A stretch of DNA of 64,000 nucleotides from GCA-2733415 sp965178655 (GCA_965178655.1 OZ238266.1:1178001-1242000); one strand, 5' to 3'; positions 25,246 through 34,278 are shown, counted from the stretch's first letter. The notes: a model not told the origin generated them from the letters alone. Numbers and translations: made by a program.

Positions 25246-25573
25246 TTTTTTTTAGTTGGTAGGCGCCGCAGTTTTTAAAAAAGACTCTCAGAGACATTAT
25301 TGTCCATACGCCGTAGTCAATATTGAACACAAGATTTGTGACGACTTCAGTATTCCTAATTTGTTTTTCCTCTCTCTAAGGAATTACAAGTCATTAGCTA
25401 TGGCAGGCGAGCGTCAAAAGTTTGTGGGTTTCGTTAAAAAAGAAAATTTGTTTGAGCGTGCGAGTTATTTTCTTTTAGAAAACAAGAACAATTTTGACCG
25501 CTGAATAGCTTAGACTAGATTTTTTTGGTTCGTTTTTTTAGCAATGAAAAAAATGAACAAGAATAAATTGGTT
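25246..25573. other. Intergenic stretch, candidate dispersed repeat
   Basis: No supported gene. An open frame of 82 codons (25256-25504) starts without a recognisable initiation context and has no family resemblance. The stretch TTTGTTTGAGCGTGCGAG, the CGCTGAATAGCTTAGACTAG motif near 25500, and the TTTTTTTGGTTCG with AATGAAAAAAATGAAC resemble, from memory, a sequence that recurs between genes of many flavobacteria. It may be a multi-copy intergenic element. Confidence 0.45.
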
Positions 25574-26224
25574 TTAACGCTCACCCTGCCATTCTGCATA
25601 AAACTGATCTAAGTACCTCACCATAAAATCATGGCGCTCGCCTGCCATATTTTTTCCAGTTTCTGTGTTCATTAAATCTTTTAACAACAATAATTTTTCA
25701 TAAAAATGATTAATTGTAGGTGCTGTTGATTTTTTATACGCCTCTTTTGTCATATTCATGTCTGGAAGAATATCTGGATTGTATATAGCTCTGTTTTTAA
25801 AACCGCCGTAATTAAATGTTCTAGCTATTCCAATAGCCCCAATTGCATCTAGTCTATCGGCATCTTGCACCACATCTAGCTCTTTTGAACTAAAAGTTGG
25901 TTTGGTTTTTCCGCCCTTAAAAGAACAATTTTCTATAATACTAACAATATGATTTATGTGCTCTTTTGAAAGTGCTTGTGTGCTTAAAAATTGCTTTGCT
26001 ACAGCCGGACCAATAGTATCGTCGCCGTTGTTAAATTTTGAATCGGCAATATCATGTAATAACGCCGCAAGAGTTACTATAAATACATTAACCGGTTCTG
26101 TTTTGGCAATTTGTTGTGCGTTTCTAACAACACGCTCTATATGAAACCAATCATGTCCGCCCTCAGCATTTTTTAATTGCTGCTTTACAAATAGTGTTGT
26201 GTTGGTTATTATTTGTTGTTTCAT
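25574..26224 (-). CDS. HD-domain phosphohydrolase
   Basis: A cytoplasmic metal-dependent phosphohydrolase of 216 aa. The HD signature is spread over GGHDWFHIERVVRNAQ, LLHDIADSK and QDADRLDAIGAIGIAR, giving the His and HD metal ligands. YedJ-type members act on nucleotides; the substrate here is not known. It lies downstream of a terminator hairpin that ends the bacilliredoxin gene. Confidence 0.85.
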   Translation of the reverse strand: MKQQIITNTTLFVKQQLKNAEGGHDWFHIERVVRNAQQIAKTEPVNVFIVTLAALLHDIADSKFNNGDDTIGPAVAKQFLSTQALSKEHINHIVSIIENCSFKGGKTKPTFSSKELDVVQDADRLDAIGAIGIARTFNYGGFKNRAIYNPDILPDMNMTKEAYKKSTAPTINHFYEKLLLLKDLMNTETGKNMAGERHDFMVRYLDQFYAEWQGER

Positions 26225-26236
26225 AGGGGTAAATAT

Positions 26237-26266
26237 AAAAAAACCACGCTAAAATAGCGTGGTTTT
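26237..26266 (-). terminator. Terminator after the bacilliredoxin gene
   Basis: Perfect stem CCACGCTA-AAA-TAGCGTGG flanked by A's on the left and T's on the right. It lies just after the minus-strand bacilliredoxin gene (ends 26286) and before the HD gene start at 26224. Confidence 0.85.
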
Positions 26267-26285
26267 AAATATGCGTGTGCTTTGC

Positions 26286-26696
26286 TTAGCAAAACTCGTT
26301 ATAAGCATCTTTTAGGTTTTCTGCTATCATCTCTGCAGGGCGACCTTCAATATGATGGCGCTCTAACATATGTACTAACTCACCATCTTTAAATAATGCC
26401 ATACATGGCGATGATGGAGGAAATGGCATCATGTGTGCACGTGCTTCATTTACTGCTTCTTTATCAACTCCTGCAAAAACAGTAACCAAACTACTTGGCT
26501 TTTTATCGTTCTCTAAAGACATTTTTGCGCCTGGACGTGCGTTTCTTGCTGCACATCCGCAAACAGAATTTACAACAACTAAAGTTGTTCCTGATGCTTT
26601 TATTTTTGCAGAAACTGCATCTGCATTTTGTATCTCTTCAAAACCAAATAACGACAATTCTTCGCGCATTGGTTGTACTAATTCTGGTGGGTACAT
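26286..26696 (-). CDS. Bacilliredoxin, BrxA/BrxB family
   Basis: Thioredoxin-fold protein of 136 aa that removes bacillithiol or a similar low-molecular thiol from proteins. The active motif is CGC in NSVCGCAARNARPG, replacing the CXXC of thioredoxin. Other family blocks are MPFPPSSPCMALF and HMLERHHIEGRPAE. A -7 element TATTTTTG lies at 26732-26739 on the minus strand. It is divergent from the DjlA-like gene. Confidence 0.93.
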   Translation of the reverse strand: MYPPELVQPMREELSLFGFEEIQNADAVSAKIKASGTTLVVVNSVCGCAARNARPGAKMSLENDKKPSSLVTVFAGVDKEAVNEARAHMMPFPPSSPCMALFKDGELVHMLERHHIEGRPAEMIAENLKDAYNEFC

Positions 26697-26731
26697 AATT
26701 ATTCTATTTTGTAATTGTTATTTTCAAACTA

Positions 26732-26739
26732 CAAAAATA
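26732..26739 (-). promoter_or_regulatory. -7 element for the bacilliredoxin gene
   Basis: TATTTTTG on the minus strand lies about 35 bases before the ATG (26696). No strong -33 TTG is seen. Confidence 0.5.
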
Positions 26740-26804
26740 CATAAAACTATTGAGGCACTGTTAAATAAACCCTAAATAAGTACATCTTGCCTATGGTATT
26801 AAAG

Positions 26805-26812
26805 TATATTTG
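26805..26812 (+). promoter_or_regulatory. -7 element for the DjlA-like gene
   Basis: TATATTTG matches TAnnTTTG and lies 19 bases before the ATG at 26832. TTG at 26787-26789 lies 15 bases upstream, a slightly short spacing. Confidence 0.55.
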
Positions 26813-26831
26813 AAGCTTAAAATAGTTAAAC

Positions 26832-27572
26832 ATGGGATTTGCAAAATTTGTTGGAGCTGGATTAGGGTGGACCGTAGGTGGACCAATAGGTAGTATTTTA
26901 GGCTTTGCCTTTGGTAGTTTAATAGACGGATTTCGCAACGGAAATACTGGTCACTCAAAACAAAACACCTCTATTAATGATTTTGAAGTGAGCTTATTAG
27001 TCTTATCGGCTATTGTAATTAAAGCCGATGGTAAAATTGACCCTAGAGAACTTGATTTTGTACGCAACTATTTTGTGCGTCTTTTTGGAAAAGAACGTGC
27101 CAATAATGCATTTAAAATTTTTAATGGGGTTATTAAAAACAACAACATTTCTACTAGAATGATTTGTATGCAAATACAACAGCACATGAATCACTCCTCA
27201 CGATTACAATTACTGCACTACTTGTTTGGTATTGCTACCGCAGACGGAAACATTTGTACACGTGAAATAACCGAGCTTAAAAAAATTGCAGGCTACCTAT
27301 ATATTAGTCCGCAAGACTTTGCTGCTGCACATGCTGCCTTTTCAGGACAAAAACAACGTGCTCAGAGCAATACTTTAAACGCATATGCTATTTTAGGGAT
27401 TTCTAAATCTGCAACAAATGATGAGATTAAAAAAGCTTACAGAAAAATGGCTAAAAAGCACCATCCCGATAAATTACAACATTTAGGACCTACGCATAGT
27501 AAGGCCGCTGCTGAAAAATTTAAATCTATTGCTACTGCATATGAACAAATTCAAGCCGAAAGAGGTTTATAA
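26832..27572 (+). CDS. DjlA-like co-chaperone with TerB and J domains
   Basis: A 246-aa protein with a short N-terminal Gly-rich hydrophobic segment (GLGWTVGGPIGSILGFAFGSLIDG), then a TerB-like helical domain (residues ~45-165, with IKADGKIDPREL and IATADGNICTREI, acidic repeats) and a C-terminal J domain (~180-246) with HHPDK. The HPD motif should stimulate DnaK ATPase. Architecture matches DjlA, although the membrane segment is weak. Divergent from the bacilliredoxin gene. Confidence 0.88.
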   Translation: MGFAKFVGAGLGWTVGGPIGSILGFAFGSLIDGFRNGNTGHSKQNTSINDFEVSLLVLSAIVIKADGKIDPRELDFVRNYFVRLFGKERANNAFKIFNGVIKNNNISTRMICMQIQQHMNHSSRLQLLHYLFGIATADGNICTREITELKKIAGYLYISPQDFAAAHAAFSGQKQRAQSNTLNAYAILGISKSATNDEIKKAYRKMAKKHHPDKLQHLGPTHSKAAAEKFKSIATAYEQIQAERGL

Positions 27573-27628
27573 TTTTGTGAAAACCAAACAATAGTTTACT
27601 TTTATAGCAATTAAAATTTTCCTGTATT

Positions 27629-29053
27629 TTGAGCGTATTAAAGCGTTTTTTTCAAGACACCTTTATTTATGGCCTAGCAATTGTTTTACCTCGAGTAATC
27701 AATTTTCTGCTAACGCGCTTATACACCGATGTACTCCCTAATGAAAGCTTTTCAACAAATACCGTATTTTACGTATATGCTGCTTTTTTTAATGTGCTAT
27801 TTACTTACGGAATGGAAACCGCCTTTTTCAGGTTTTTTAGCAAACATGAACAGCAAAACAAAGTACTCTCTACAGCGCTAATCAGTATTTTTGCAACAAC
27901 ATTATTTTCCGGAGTTATCCTCTTTTCATTTGCAGAAAACTTTGCTCACTTTATGAGTATTGACCTGTTTTCATACCAAATTCTAATTGGTATTACTCTA
28001 ATAGAAACTTTACTTATCATTCCTTTTGCCTATTTAAGAGTTACCGGAAAACCTGTAAGATTTGCCCTTATAAAACTTTTAAACGTTGGTATTATTGTTG
28101 GTTTAAATGTGCTGTTTTTAGCAAAAAACTATCAAGTAGAGTGGCTTAGAGAATGCTTTTCCGTTAATAATGAGGTGGTCTATATTTTTATTGCAAACGC
28201 CATTGCCAGTAGTACTATTCTGTTAATAATGAGCCCATATTTCTTTAAAAGCAAATTAGAATTTGATATTCAAATTCTAAAAAAATTATTACACTACGGT
28301 TGGCCAATTATGATTGCCGGAGTGGCTTTTGTTGTGAATGAAAATTTTGACAAATGGTTTTTAGACGGACAAGACAAATTTACCAATGGTGCATACAGTG
28401 CTTGCTACAAAATAGCTGTATTCATGACACTATTTGTTACTGCTTTTAAAATGGGCGCAGAACCCTTTTTCTTTACACATGCTAAAGACAAAAACGCTAA
28501 AAAGAACTACGCTACCATATTAAAATATTTTACCATTGCAGGTACCATTGGCTTATTAACTATTACTGTTTATATAGACCTTATTAAGCAGCTTATTATA
28601 AAAAACGACAGCTATTTATTGGCGCTTAATATTGTGCCTATCATTCTTTTAGCAAACCTATGTTTAGGGATTTATCACAACCTTTCGGTGTGGTACAAAT
28701 TAACCGATAGAACGCAGTACGGCATGTACATTTCTATTATTGGTGCAATAATAACCGTTAGCGTGATTCTAATATTTAGTCCTGAATACGGGTTTATGGC
28801 CTGTGCATACGCAACCTTATTTGCTTATGCTAGCATGATGATTATATCCTATTTTTTAGGACAAAAACACTATCCTGTTCCGTATCAAATTAAACGAATA
28901 GGTCTTTATTTAGGCGTTTCTGCGCTCTTTTCATACCTAGCGTTTTATCAATTTGATAGAAATATTTATATTGGAACTTTATTACTCTCAGGCTTCTTAC
29001 TACTTATTGTAGTAAATGAAAAAAAGGAGTTTACACAATTATTGAAAAAATAA
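27629..29053 (+). CDS. Oligosaccharide flippase-family membrane protein
   Basis: Integral membrane protein of 474 aa with 12-14 predicted helices, of the MATE-like/polysaccharide biosynthesis (Wzx) family. It probably flips lipid-linked sugars for envelope polysaccharide. The start is TTG at 27629 (MSVLKRFFQDTFIYGL), the position of related proteins; there is no upstream ATG. It is followed within 4 bases by dut and the nucleotidyltransferase gene, suggesting an operon with the sugar pathway. Confidence 0.85.
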   Translation: MSVLKRFFQDTFIYGLAIVLPRVINFLLTRLYTDVLPNESFSTNTVFYVYAAFFNVLFTYGMETAFFRFFSKHEQQNKVLSTALISIFATTLFSGVILFSFAENFAHFMSIDLFSYQILIGITLIETLLIIPFAYLRVTGKPVRFALIKLLNVGIIVGLNVLFLAKNYQVEWLRECFSVNNEVVYIFIANAIASSTILLIMSPYFFKSKLEFDIQILKKLLHYGWPIMIAGVAFVVNENFDKWFLDGQDKFTNGAYSACYKIAVFMTLFVTAFKMGAEPFFFTHAKDKNAKKNYATILKYFTIAGTIGLLTITVYIDLIKQLIIKNDSYLLALNIVPIILLANLCLGIYHNLSVWYKLTDRTQYGMYISIIGAIITVSVILIFSPEYGFMACAYATLFAYASMMIISYFLGQKHYPVPYQIKRIGLYLGVSALFSYLAFYQFDRNIYIGTLLLSGFLLLIVVNEKKEFTQLLKK

Positions 29054-29057
29054 TATT

Positions 29058-29492
29058 ATGACTATAAACATCATTAACACTTCAAACCATGCGTTGCCAC
29101 ATTATGAAACCCTTGCTTCTGCAGGAATGGACTTAAGAGCACATATTACCGAGCCCATTACCTTAAAACCTCTTGAAAGAACCATTGTAAAAACTGGATT
29201 ATTCATGGAGTTACCTGTAGGTTATGAGGCGCAAGTTCGCCCAAGAAGTGGTTTGGCAGCAAAAAAAGGAGTTACTGTATTAAATGCACCAGGAACTATT
29301 GATGCCGACTATAGAGGTGAAATAGGCGTTATTTTAGTAAACCTATCTAATGACAATTTTACTATTGAAAACGGCGAACGAATTGCCCAATTAATTATCG
29401 CAAAACACGAACGCGCTACCTGGAATTCGGTAAACAGTTTATCCGAAACCGTACGCGGTGAAGGCGGATTTGGAAGCACTGGCGTAAAATAA
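29058..29492 (+). CDS. dut: dUTP diphosphatase Dut
   Basis: Hydrolyses dUTP to dUMP. The five motifs are visible: AGMDLRAHI, RPRSGLAAKKGV, APGTIDADYRGEIGV, GERIAQLI and RGEGGFGSTG. Length is 144 aa, typical of the homotrimeric enzyme. It lies 4 bases after the flippase gene and 15 before the nucleotidyltransferase gene. Confidence 0.97.
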   Translation: MTINIINTSNHALPHYETLASAGMDLRAHITEPITLKPLERTIVKTGLFMELPVGYEAQVRPRSGLAAKKGVTVLNAPGTIDADYRGEIGVILVNLSNDNFTIENGERIAQLIIAKHERATWNSVNSLSETVRGEGGFGSTGVK

Positions 29493-29507
29493 CATATACA
29501 AGAAAGC

Positions 29508-30524
29508 ATGAAAATAATAGTACCAATGGCAGGAAGAGGTTCCCGATTAAGACCTCACAGTTTAACTGTACCTAAGCCCTTAATACCAATTGCCGGAACA
29601 CCAATTGTACACCGGTTAGTAGCCGATATTGCAAAAGTACTAAAACAACCTATTGAAGAAATTGCGTTTATCTTAGGAGATCCTGCGTTTTTTGGAGATG
29701 ACGTTGTAGATAGTTTAACTGTACTCGCAAATGGACTTGGCGCAAAAGCATCTATTTATCGCCAAAACGAACCCTTAGGAACTGGACATGCCATTATGTG
29801 TGCCGAACCATCTCTTTCAGGGCCTGCAGTAATTGCTTATGCCGATACGCTAATTAGAGCGTCTTTTAACTTGGATCAAAATGCTGATGCAGTTATTTGG
29901 ACCAAAGAAGTTGAACATCCTGAAGCTTATGGCGTGGTAAAATTAAACGACAACAACGAGATTGTAGAATTGGTTGAAAAACCAAGCAAATTTGTATCTA
30001 ACCAAGCAGTAATAGGTATATACTATTTTAAAGATGTGGCCGTTTTAAAAGAAGAACTGCAACACGTTTTAGACAATAATATTATTAATGGTGGCGAATA
30101 TCAGATTAACGATGGCATTAAAGGTATGATGCGTAAAAACAAAACCTTTGTTACCGGATCTGTTGATGAGTGGATGGATTGCGGAAACAAAAACATTGCT
30201 TTAGATACCAATACCCGTATGCTACATTTTTTAACTGCCGATGGAGAGAAATTAGTTTCTGATAGTGTAGTTCTGGAGAATAGCACCATTATTGAACCTT
30301 GTTGTATTGGCGAAAATGTACATCTTAAAAACTGTACTGTTGGGCCTAATGTATCTATTGGTGATCATTCTACTTTAGAAAATGTAAGTATTAAAAATTC
30401 GTTAATACAAACCAATAGCACTATTAAAAATGCTACTTTAGAAGAGGCAATGATAGGGAATCACGTGCAATACAATGGCGAGTTTACTAAAATTAGTATT
30501 GGAGATTACACTATTATTGAATAA
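29508..30524 (+). CDS. Sugar-phosphate nucleotidyltransferase
   Basis: A 338-aa nucleotidyltransferase that activates a sugar 1-phosphate. The N-terminal signature is MAGRGSRLRPHSLTVPKPLIPIAGTP. The C-terminal ~100 residues have repeating V/I-x-N-x-x-I/V patterns of a left-handed beta-helix. Likely substrates are glucose, mannose or GlcNAc 1-phosphate (RmlA, GMP or GlmU-like); which one cannot be settled. The context with a flippase suggests envelope sugar supply. Confidence 0.88.
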   Translation: MKIIVPMAGRGSRLRPHSLTVPKPLIPIAGTPIVHRLVADIAKVLKQPIEEIAFILGDPAFFGDDVVDSLTVLANGLGAKASIYRQNEPLGTGHAIMCAEPSLSGPAVIAYADTLIRASFNLDQNADAVIWTKEVEHPEAYGVVKLNDNNEIVELVEKPSKFVSNQAVIGIYYFKDVAVLKEELQHVLDNNIINGGEYQINDGIKGMMRKNKTFVTGSVDEWMDCGNKNIALDTNTRMLHFLTADGEKLVSDSVVLENSTIIEPCCIGENVHLKNCTVGPNVSIGDHSTLENVSIKNSLIQTNSTIKNATLEEAMIGNHVQYNGEFTKISIGDYTIIE

Positions 30525-30533
30525 ATTAATTTT

Positions 30534-31304
30534 ATGCATAAAACAGCTTATTACGTCTTAATTATTAGTGTTTTTATTGCCAGTTGTTCTGGTAGTAAAA
30601 AAATTGCTGCTACTGGAGAAAAGCCTGTTCGCATGAGTAATACTGCTATTATTAAAGCATACAATGCGCATAAAAATAATTTTACAAGTCTAAAAACTGC
30701 CGTAAAAATAAAGTTAATTACTCCAGAAAAAACCGAAAACTTTACTGCAAGTTTGCGTGTTTTAAAGGATCAGAAAATTTGGATTAGCATCGGAAAAAGC
30801 GGTATTACAGGGGGTAAAATACTCATTACACCAACTAAAATTTTGTATTATAATAAGTTTGAAAAAAACTACTTAGAAAGTGATTTCAATATACTTAGCA
30901 CATGGCTTGGCGCTTCGCTAACGTTTAAGCAACTTCAAGCCATATTACTTTCTGAAAGCTTATTTACTTTGCATAAAAAAACACACAAAGCAAAAGCTAC
31001 TGCAAATGGGTATAGTCTATATAAGAAAAAAGGCTTGCATCATGAAATTACACTACAGCCAACACATTTTAATGTCATGGCACAACACCATATTACAGCG
31101 CAAAATCAATCCTTAAAAATCAACTATATTGATGCTCACGATATTAAAGGACAAATACTTCCTAAACAGATTATTTTACAATTACTAACTAATGATAGTG
31201 CTAAAAAAATTGAATTAAAATACAACAACATTAAACTCAACGAAACCTTGCGTTTCCCTTTTAAAATACCATCTTCTTATAGTAAAATACATGTCGAAAA
31301 ATAA
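30534..31304 (+). CDS. DUF4292 lipoprotein
   Basis: A 256-aa lipoprotein (lipobox IASC, Cys19) of the DUF4292 family. The opening after the lipobox and the segment KTAVKIKLITPEKTENFTASLRVLKDQKIWISIGKSGITGGK match, as I recall. It resembles LolB/LolA-like outer membrane lipid-binding proteins, and the link to envelope biogenesis fits the downstream EnvC-like factor, whose start overlaps it by 14 bases. Confidence 0.82.
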   Translation: MHKTAYYVLIISVFIASCSGSKKIAATGEKPVRMSNTAIIKAYNAHKNNFTSLKTAVKIKLITPEKTENFTASLRVLKDQKIWISIGKSGITGGKILITPTKILYYNKFEKNYLESDFNILSTWLGASLTFKQLQAILLSESLFTLHKKTHKAKATANGYSLYKKKGLHHEITLQPTHFNVMAQHHITAQNQSLKINYIDAHDIKGQILPKQIILQLLTNDSAKKIELKYNNIKLNETLRFPFKIPSSYSKIHVEK

Positions 31305-32520
31305 GTCTTTTTTTACCATACTCTTTTTTGCGCTACTTTTTTTAAGTAGCGGAAGCTCTTTATTTGGGCAGTCTAAAAAACAACGACAACTAGAGGCTAA
31401 GCGACAAGAAATCCTCAAGGAGATTATTGAAATAAACACTATTTTAAAAGATAATAAATCCGAGACATCATCATTACTGTCAACCATTGAAGAGCTTAGA
31501 TTAAAAATTAAAGCGCAACAACGTTTAATTCAAATTACCAATCAGCAAGCTAATTTACTAACTAGAAGCATTAAACAAAACCACGATAAAATAACGGTTT
31601 TAGAGAGCGATTTAGTACAACTAAAAAAGGCTTACGCCACAATGGTTGTTACGTCTTACAAAAATAAATCGCACCAAAGTAAGCTCTTGTTTTTATTGTC
31701 TTCCGAAGACTTTTTACAGGCGTATAAGCGATATAATTACATGAAACAATATAAACGGTTTCAGAAAAAACAAGCCGACTCTATTGTTTCTAAAACAGAA
31801 AAATTAGCCAACCTAAACAAAGAACTTCTTTTAAAAAAAGACACCAAAGCTAAGTTAATAGTCGCAAATACTATCGTTCAAAAAAAATTACAAGACGAGC
31901 GGGAGTCACAGCGTTTGTTTATTGCTACGTTAAAACAAGACGAAAAAAAGTACAAAAAAGAGATTGCTAAAAAACAGCGCGAAACGGCCAAAATTGATAA
32001 GCAAATTGAAAAACTTATTAAAGAAGCTATTGCCCTAGCAAACAAAAAGGCAAAGAAAAAACGAGGAAGTACTACTTTTGCGCTTACTCCAGAAGCCAAA
32101 GCGCTTGCTGCTAACTTTACTGCTAATAAAGGCCGATTACCTTGGCCAGTAAAAGCCGGACATGTTGTGCAAAAATTTGGTAAACAACGCCACCCAACAT
32201 TACCAGGAATATATACACAAAGTAGTGGTGTAAAAATTATTACTACAAAAAACAGCACGGTATCAAGTGTTTTTAATGGTGTAGTTTCTAGAGTACAACT
32301 TATTAAAGGAGGTAACCAAACTGTACTTGTTAGACACGGTAACTACCTAACGGTATATTCTAATTTAAAACAACTAAAAGTCAAGAAAGGCGATAAAGTA
32401 GCCACTGGATCTATATTAGGAAGAGCGGCTACAAATAGTGATGGAAAATCAATTATTAGATTTTTTATCTATAAAAACAATACAAAGCTAAACCCTGCGC
32501 TATGGGTGTATAAAATGTAA
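31291..32520 (+). CDS. EnvC-like murein hydrolase activator
   Basis: Exported 409-aa protein. A signal peptide ends at LFGQ (about residue 26), a long coiled coil spans ~28-250, and a degenerate M23/LytM domain occupies the C-terminal ~110. The catalytic H-x-G-x-D and H-x-H positions are occupied by SSGVKI and YSNL, so it should not cleave peptidoglycan itself. By analogy with EnvC it activates an amidase during division. It overlaps the DUF4292 gene by 14 bases. Confidence 0.88.
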   Translation: MSKNKSFFTILFFALLFLSSGSSLFGQSKKQRQLEAKRQEILKEIIEINTILKDNKSETSSLLSTIEELRLKIKAQQRLIQITNQQANLLTRSIKQNHDKITVLESDLVQLKKAYATMVVTSYKNKSHQSKLLFLLSSEDFLQAYKRYNYMKQYKRFQKKQADSIVSKTEKLANLNKELLLKKDTKAKLIVANTIVQKKLQDERESQRLFIATLKQDEKKYKKEIAKKQRETAKIDKQIEKLIKEAIALANKKAKKKRGSTTFALTPEAKALAANFTANKGRLPWPVKAGHVVQKFGKQRHPTLPGIYTQSSGVKIITTKNSTVSSVFNGVVSRVQLIKGGNQTVLVRHGNYLTVYSNLKQLKVKKGDKVATGSILGRAATNSDGKSIIRFFIYKNNTKLNPALWVYKM

Positions 32521-32609
32521 ATAGGAATTAGCGAAAAGGCATTAGGTTACAGAAACAACACTACAAATCGCTAACTTACTTAGGTCGTATAGCCTGAAAG
32601 ACTTGGCGA

Positions 32610-33125
32610 TTAGTTTTCTAAAAACAATGCTTTTAACTCCTTGGCGTCTGCGGCTTTCATTTTTCCTGCCAATACTAAGCTTAATTGTTTTCTGCGTAAA
32701 GCAGCAGCATATCGCTGTTTTTCTATCTCTGACTGTGGTGTAATTTCTGGTACTTTAACCGGAGTTCCGCTTTCATCTACAGCAACAAAAGTATAAATAC
32801 CCTCATTTGCCTTTGTTTTTAGACCCGATTCTCTGTCTTCAATCCACACATCCATATAAACCTCCATTGAGCTTGAAAAAGACCTAGATACTTTTGCCTC
32901 AATAGTAACCACACTCCCCGTAGGAACCGCTTTATTAAACGCTACATGGTTTACTGAAGCTGTTACTACAATACGTCTGCAATGTCTTCTAGCGGCAATA
33001 CTCGCTGCTCTATCCATACGGGCAAGTAACTCCCCCCCAAATAAATTATTTAGCGGATTGGTTTCTCCTGGTAATACAATATCAGTAACTGTAGTAAGAG
33101 AGTCTATAGGGTGCTTTGCAGTCAT
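32610..33125 (-). CDS. Acyl-CoA thioesterase (hotdog fold)
   Basis: A 171-aa cytoplasmic hydrolase of acyl-CoA thioesters, YciA/BACH type. The family block is LPGETNPLNNLFGGELLARMDRAASIAARRH, followed by VAFNKAVPTGSVVTIEAKVSR and a C-terminal Lys/Arg-rich tail. I use ATG 33125. An upstream TTG at 33143 lies inside the -7 element TACCTTTG (33141-33148) and cannot be the start. The leader is about 12 bases. Confidence 0.9.
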   Translation of the reverse strand: MTAKHPIDSLTTVTDIVLPGETNPLNNLFGGELLARMDRAASIAARRHCRRIVVTASVNHVAFNKAVPTGSVVTIEAKVSRSFSSSMEVYMDVWIEDRESGLKTKANEGIYTFVAVDESGTPVKVPEITPQSEIEKQRYAAALRRKQLSLVLAGKMKAADAKELKALFLEN

Positions 33126-33140
33126 AAATACATTTTTATG

Positions 33141-33148
33141 CAAAGGTA
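33141..33148 (-). promoter_or_regulatory. -7 element of the thioesterase gene
   Basis: On the minus strand TACCTTTG is a perfect TAnnTTTG match, 15 bases before the chosen ATG. Confidence 0.6.
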
Positions 33149-33192
33149 AATGGGAAAAGTGAGTTCTGCTATTTTTTTGCCTTAAATCTTAA

Positions 33193-34125
33193 TTAAGGTA
33201 ATTTTTTAACCAACAACCATGCTTGAGAATTATGATTGTTTTTTATTGATTTTAAGTTTTCTAAAGCTTCTAGTTTAGTATTAAAACTAGCATATACCAC
33301 TTGGTGTAAACCATACTTATTTTGACCAATTGTTCTTGCAGAGAAACCTTTAGTTTCTAGTTGTGCAATTTTTTTAGAGGCATTATCTTTAAAACGAAAT
33401 GCACCTGCAACAATATGAAATTTTCCGGTGTTAATTGGCTTTAAAACAACTGGCACTGTTACTTCTGGTACTTGAATTGGCGACACATTAAAAAACGATG
33501 CTTTTTGAATAGCAATGCGTTCTGCCTTTAGTTGTTCTGTTTTGTTATGAAGAGCAACTTCAATGTTTTTTTGAGATACATAAGTATTTCCTAGCGCTCC
33601 AAACAAACCTAAACTAACTACTGCAATAGCGGCGTATTTTAAGTATGAACGCTTTTCTTGAGTTTTAGGAGTGATATTTATTACTGGCGTTTCAACAAGT
33701 GTTTCTCGCAATACTGCTGCGGTTGTAACTGCCGATAAGCCAAAAGAACTTTCTAAGTAATTAATGTCTTGCGCTGGTGTAAAAGCAATATTTCCTTCTG
33801 AATTTAATACTACTTCTCCTATTTTAGAGAGCAATACTGTGTCGCCTTTTTTTAATGATTCTTTTGTCTGCTCGCTAAAAGCTTTTATATCATCAAGCGC
33901 TTCAGCATAACTACATGCGGTAGTATTTACCATATGATTGGCCAACAAACCATCGTTTTTAGTAAGCTGTGTGTTAAACGACACTTCTTTTCTTGGCGGC
34001 AAAAACACTTGTGCTTCAGCATTATATGTAGCCGAATGCTTATGTGTTAAAAACGCTCCAAATCCAGGAACAATTACACATTCATACCTATACAATAAAT
34101 CGCTGATATAATTTGTTAATGCCAT
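33193..34125 (-). CDS. HU-CCDC81/SPOR domain membrane protein
   Basis: A 310-aa protein. Residues 1-130 resemble the bacterial HU-CCDC81 domains (YISDLLYRYECVIVPGFGAFLTHKHSA, then FNTQLTKNDGLLANHM). A single hydrophobic segment lies at ~165-180 (YAAIAVVSLGLFGALGN), and a SPOR-like domain ends the protein (~235-310: FHIVAGAFRFKDNASKKIAQLE). HU-like domain in the cytoplasm and SPOR in the periplasm suggest a link between DNA or cytoplasm and septal peptidoglycan. This function is inference. Confidence 0.85.
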   Translation of the reverse strand: MALTNYISDLLYRYECVIVPGFGAFLTHKHSATYNAEAQVFLPPRKEVSFNTQLTKNDGLLANHMVNTTACSYAEALDDIKAFSEQTKESLKKGDTVLLSKIGEVVLNSEGNIAFTPAQDINYLESSFGLSAVTTAAVLRETLVETPVINITPKTQEKRSYLKYAAIAVVSLGLFGALGNTYVSQKNIEVALHNKTEQLKAERIAIQKASFFNVSPIQVPEVTVPVVLKPINTGKFHIVAGAFRFKDNASKKIAQLETKGFSARTIGQNKYGLHQVVYASFNTKLEALENLKSIKNNHNSQAWLLVKKLP

Positions 34126-34152
34126 TTTATAAAACTATCGTTGGTTATACTA

Positions 34153-34160
34153 CAAACTTA
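34153..34160 (-). promoter_or_regulatory. -7 element of the HU-CCDC81/SPOR gene
   Basis: On the minus strand TAAGTTTG matches TAnnTTTG and lies ~27 bases before the ATG (34125). Confidence 0.5.
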
Positions 34161-34278
34161 CGTTTTATTTTTATTTTTAAGTAGTAGTTGAGTTGATAAT
34201 TATTAAGTCCTAATTATTTTTTCTATCTTTAAAGTGGTGTTTTTACATAAAAAACATCTTTAATAGTTACTGAAAACT

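Noticed and set aside
25256..25504. An 82-codon open frame between thiL and the HD gene
   Set aside because: No family resemblance, no promoter, and it overlaps a likely intergenic repeat; not called as a gene.
26747..26938. A 63-codon minus-strand frame over the start of the DjlA-like gene
   Set aside because: It is the antisense shadow of a Gly/Pro-encoding region with no initiation context.
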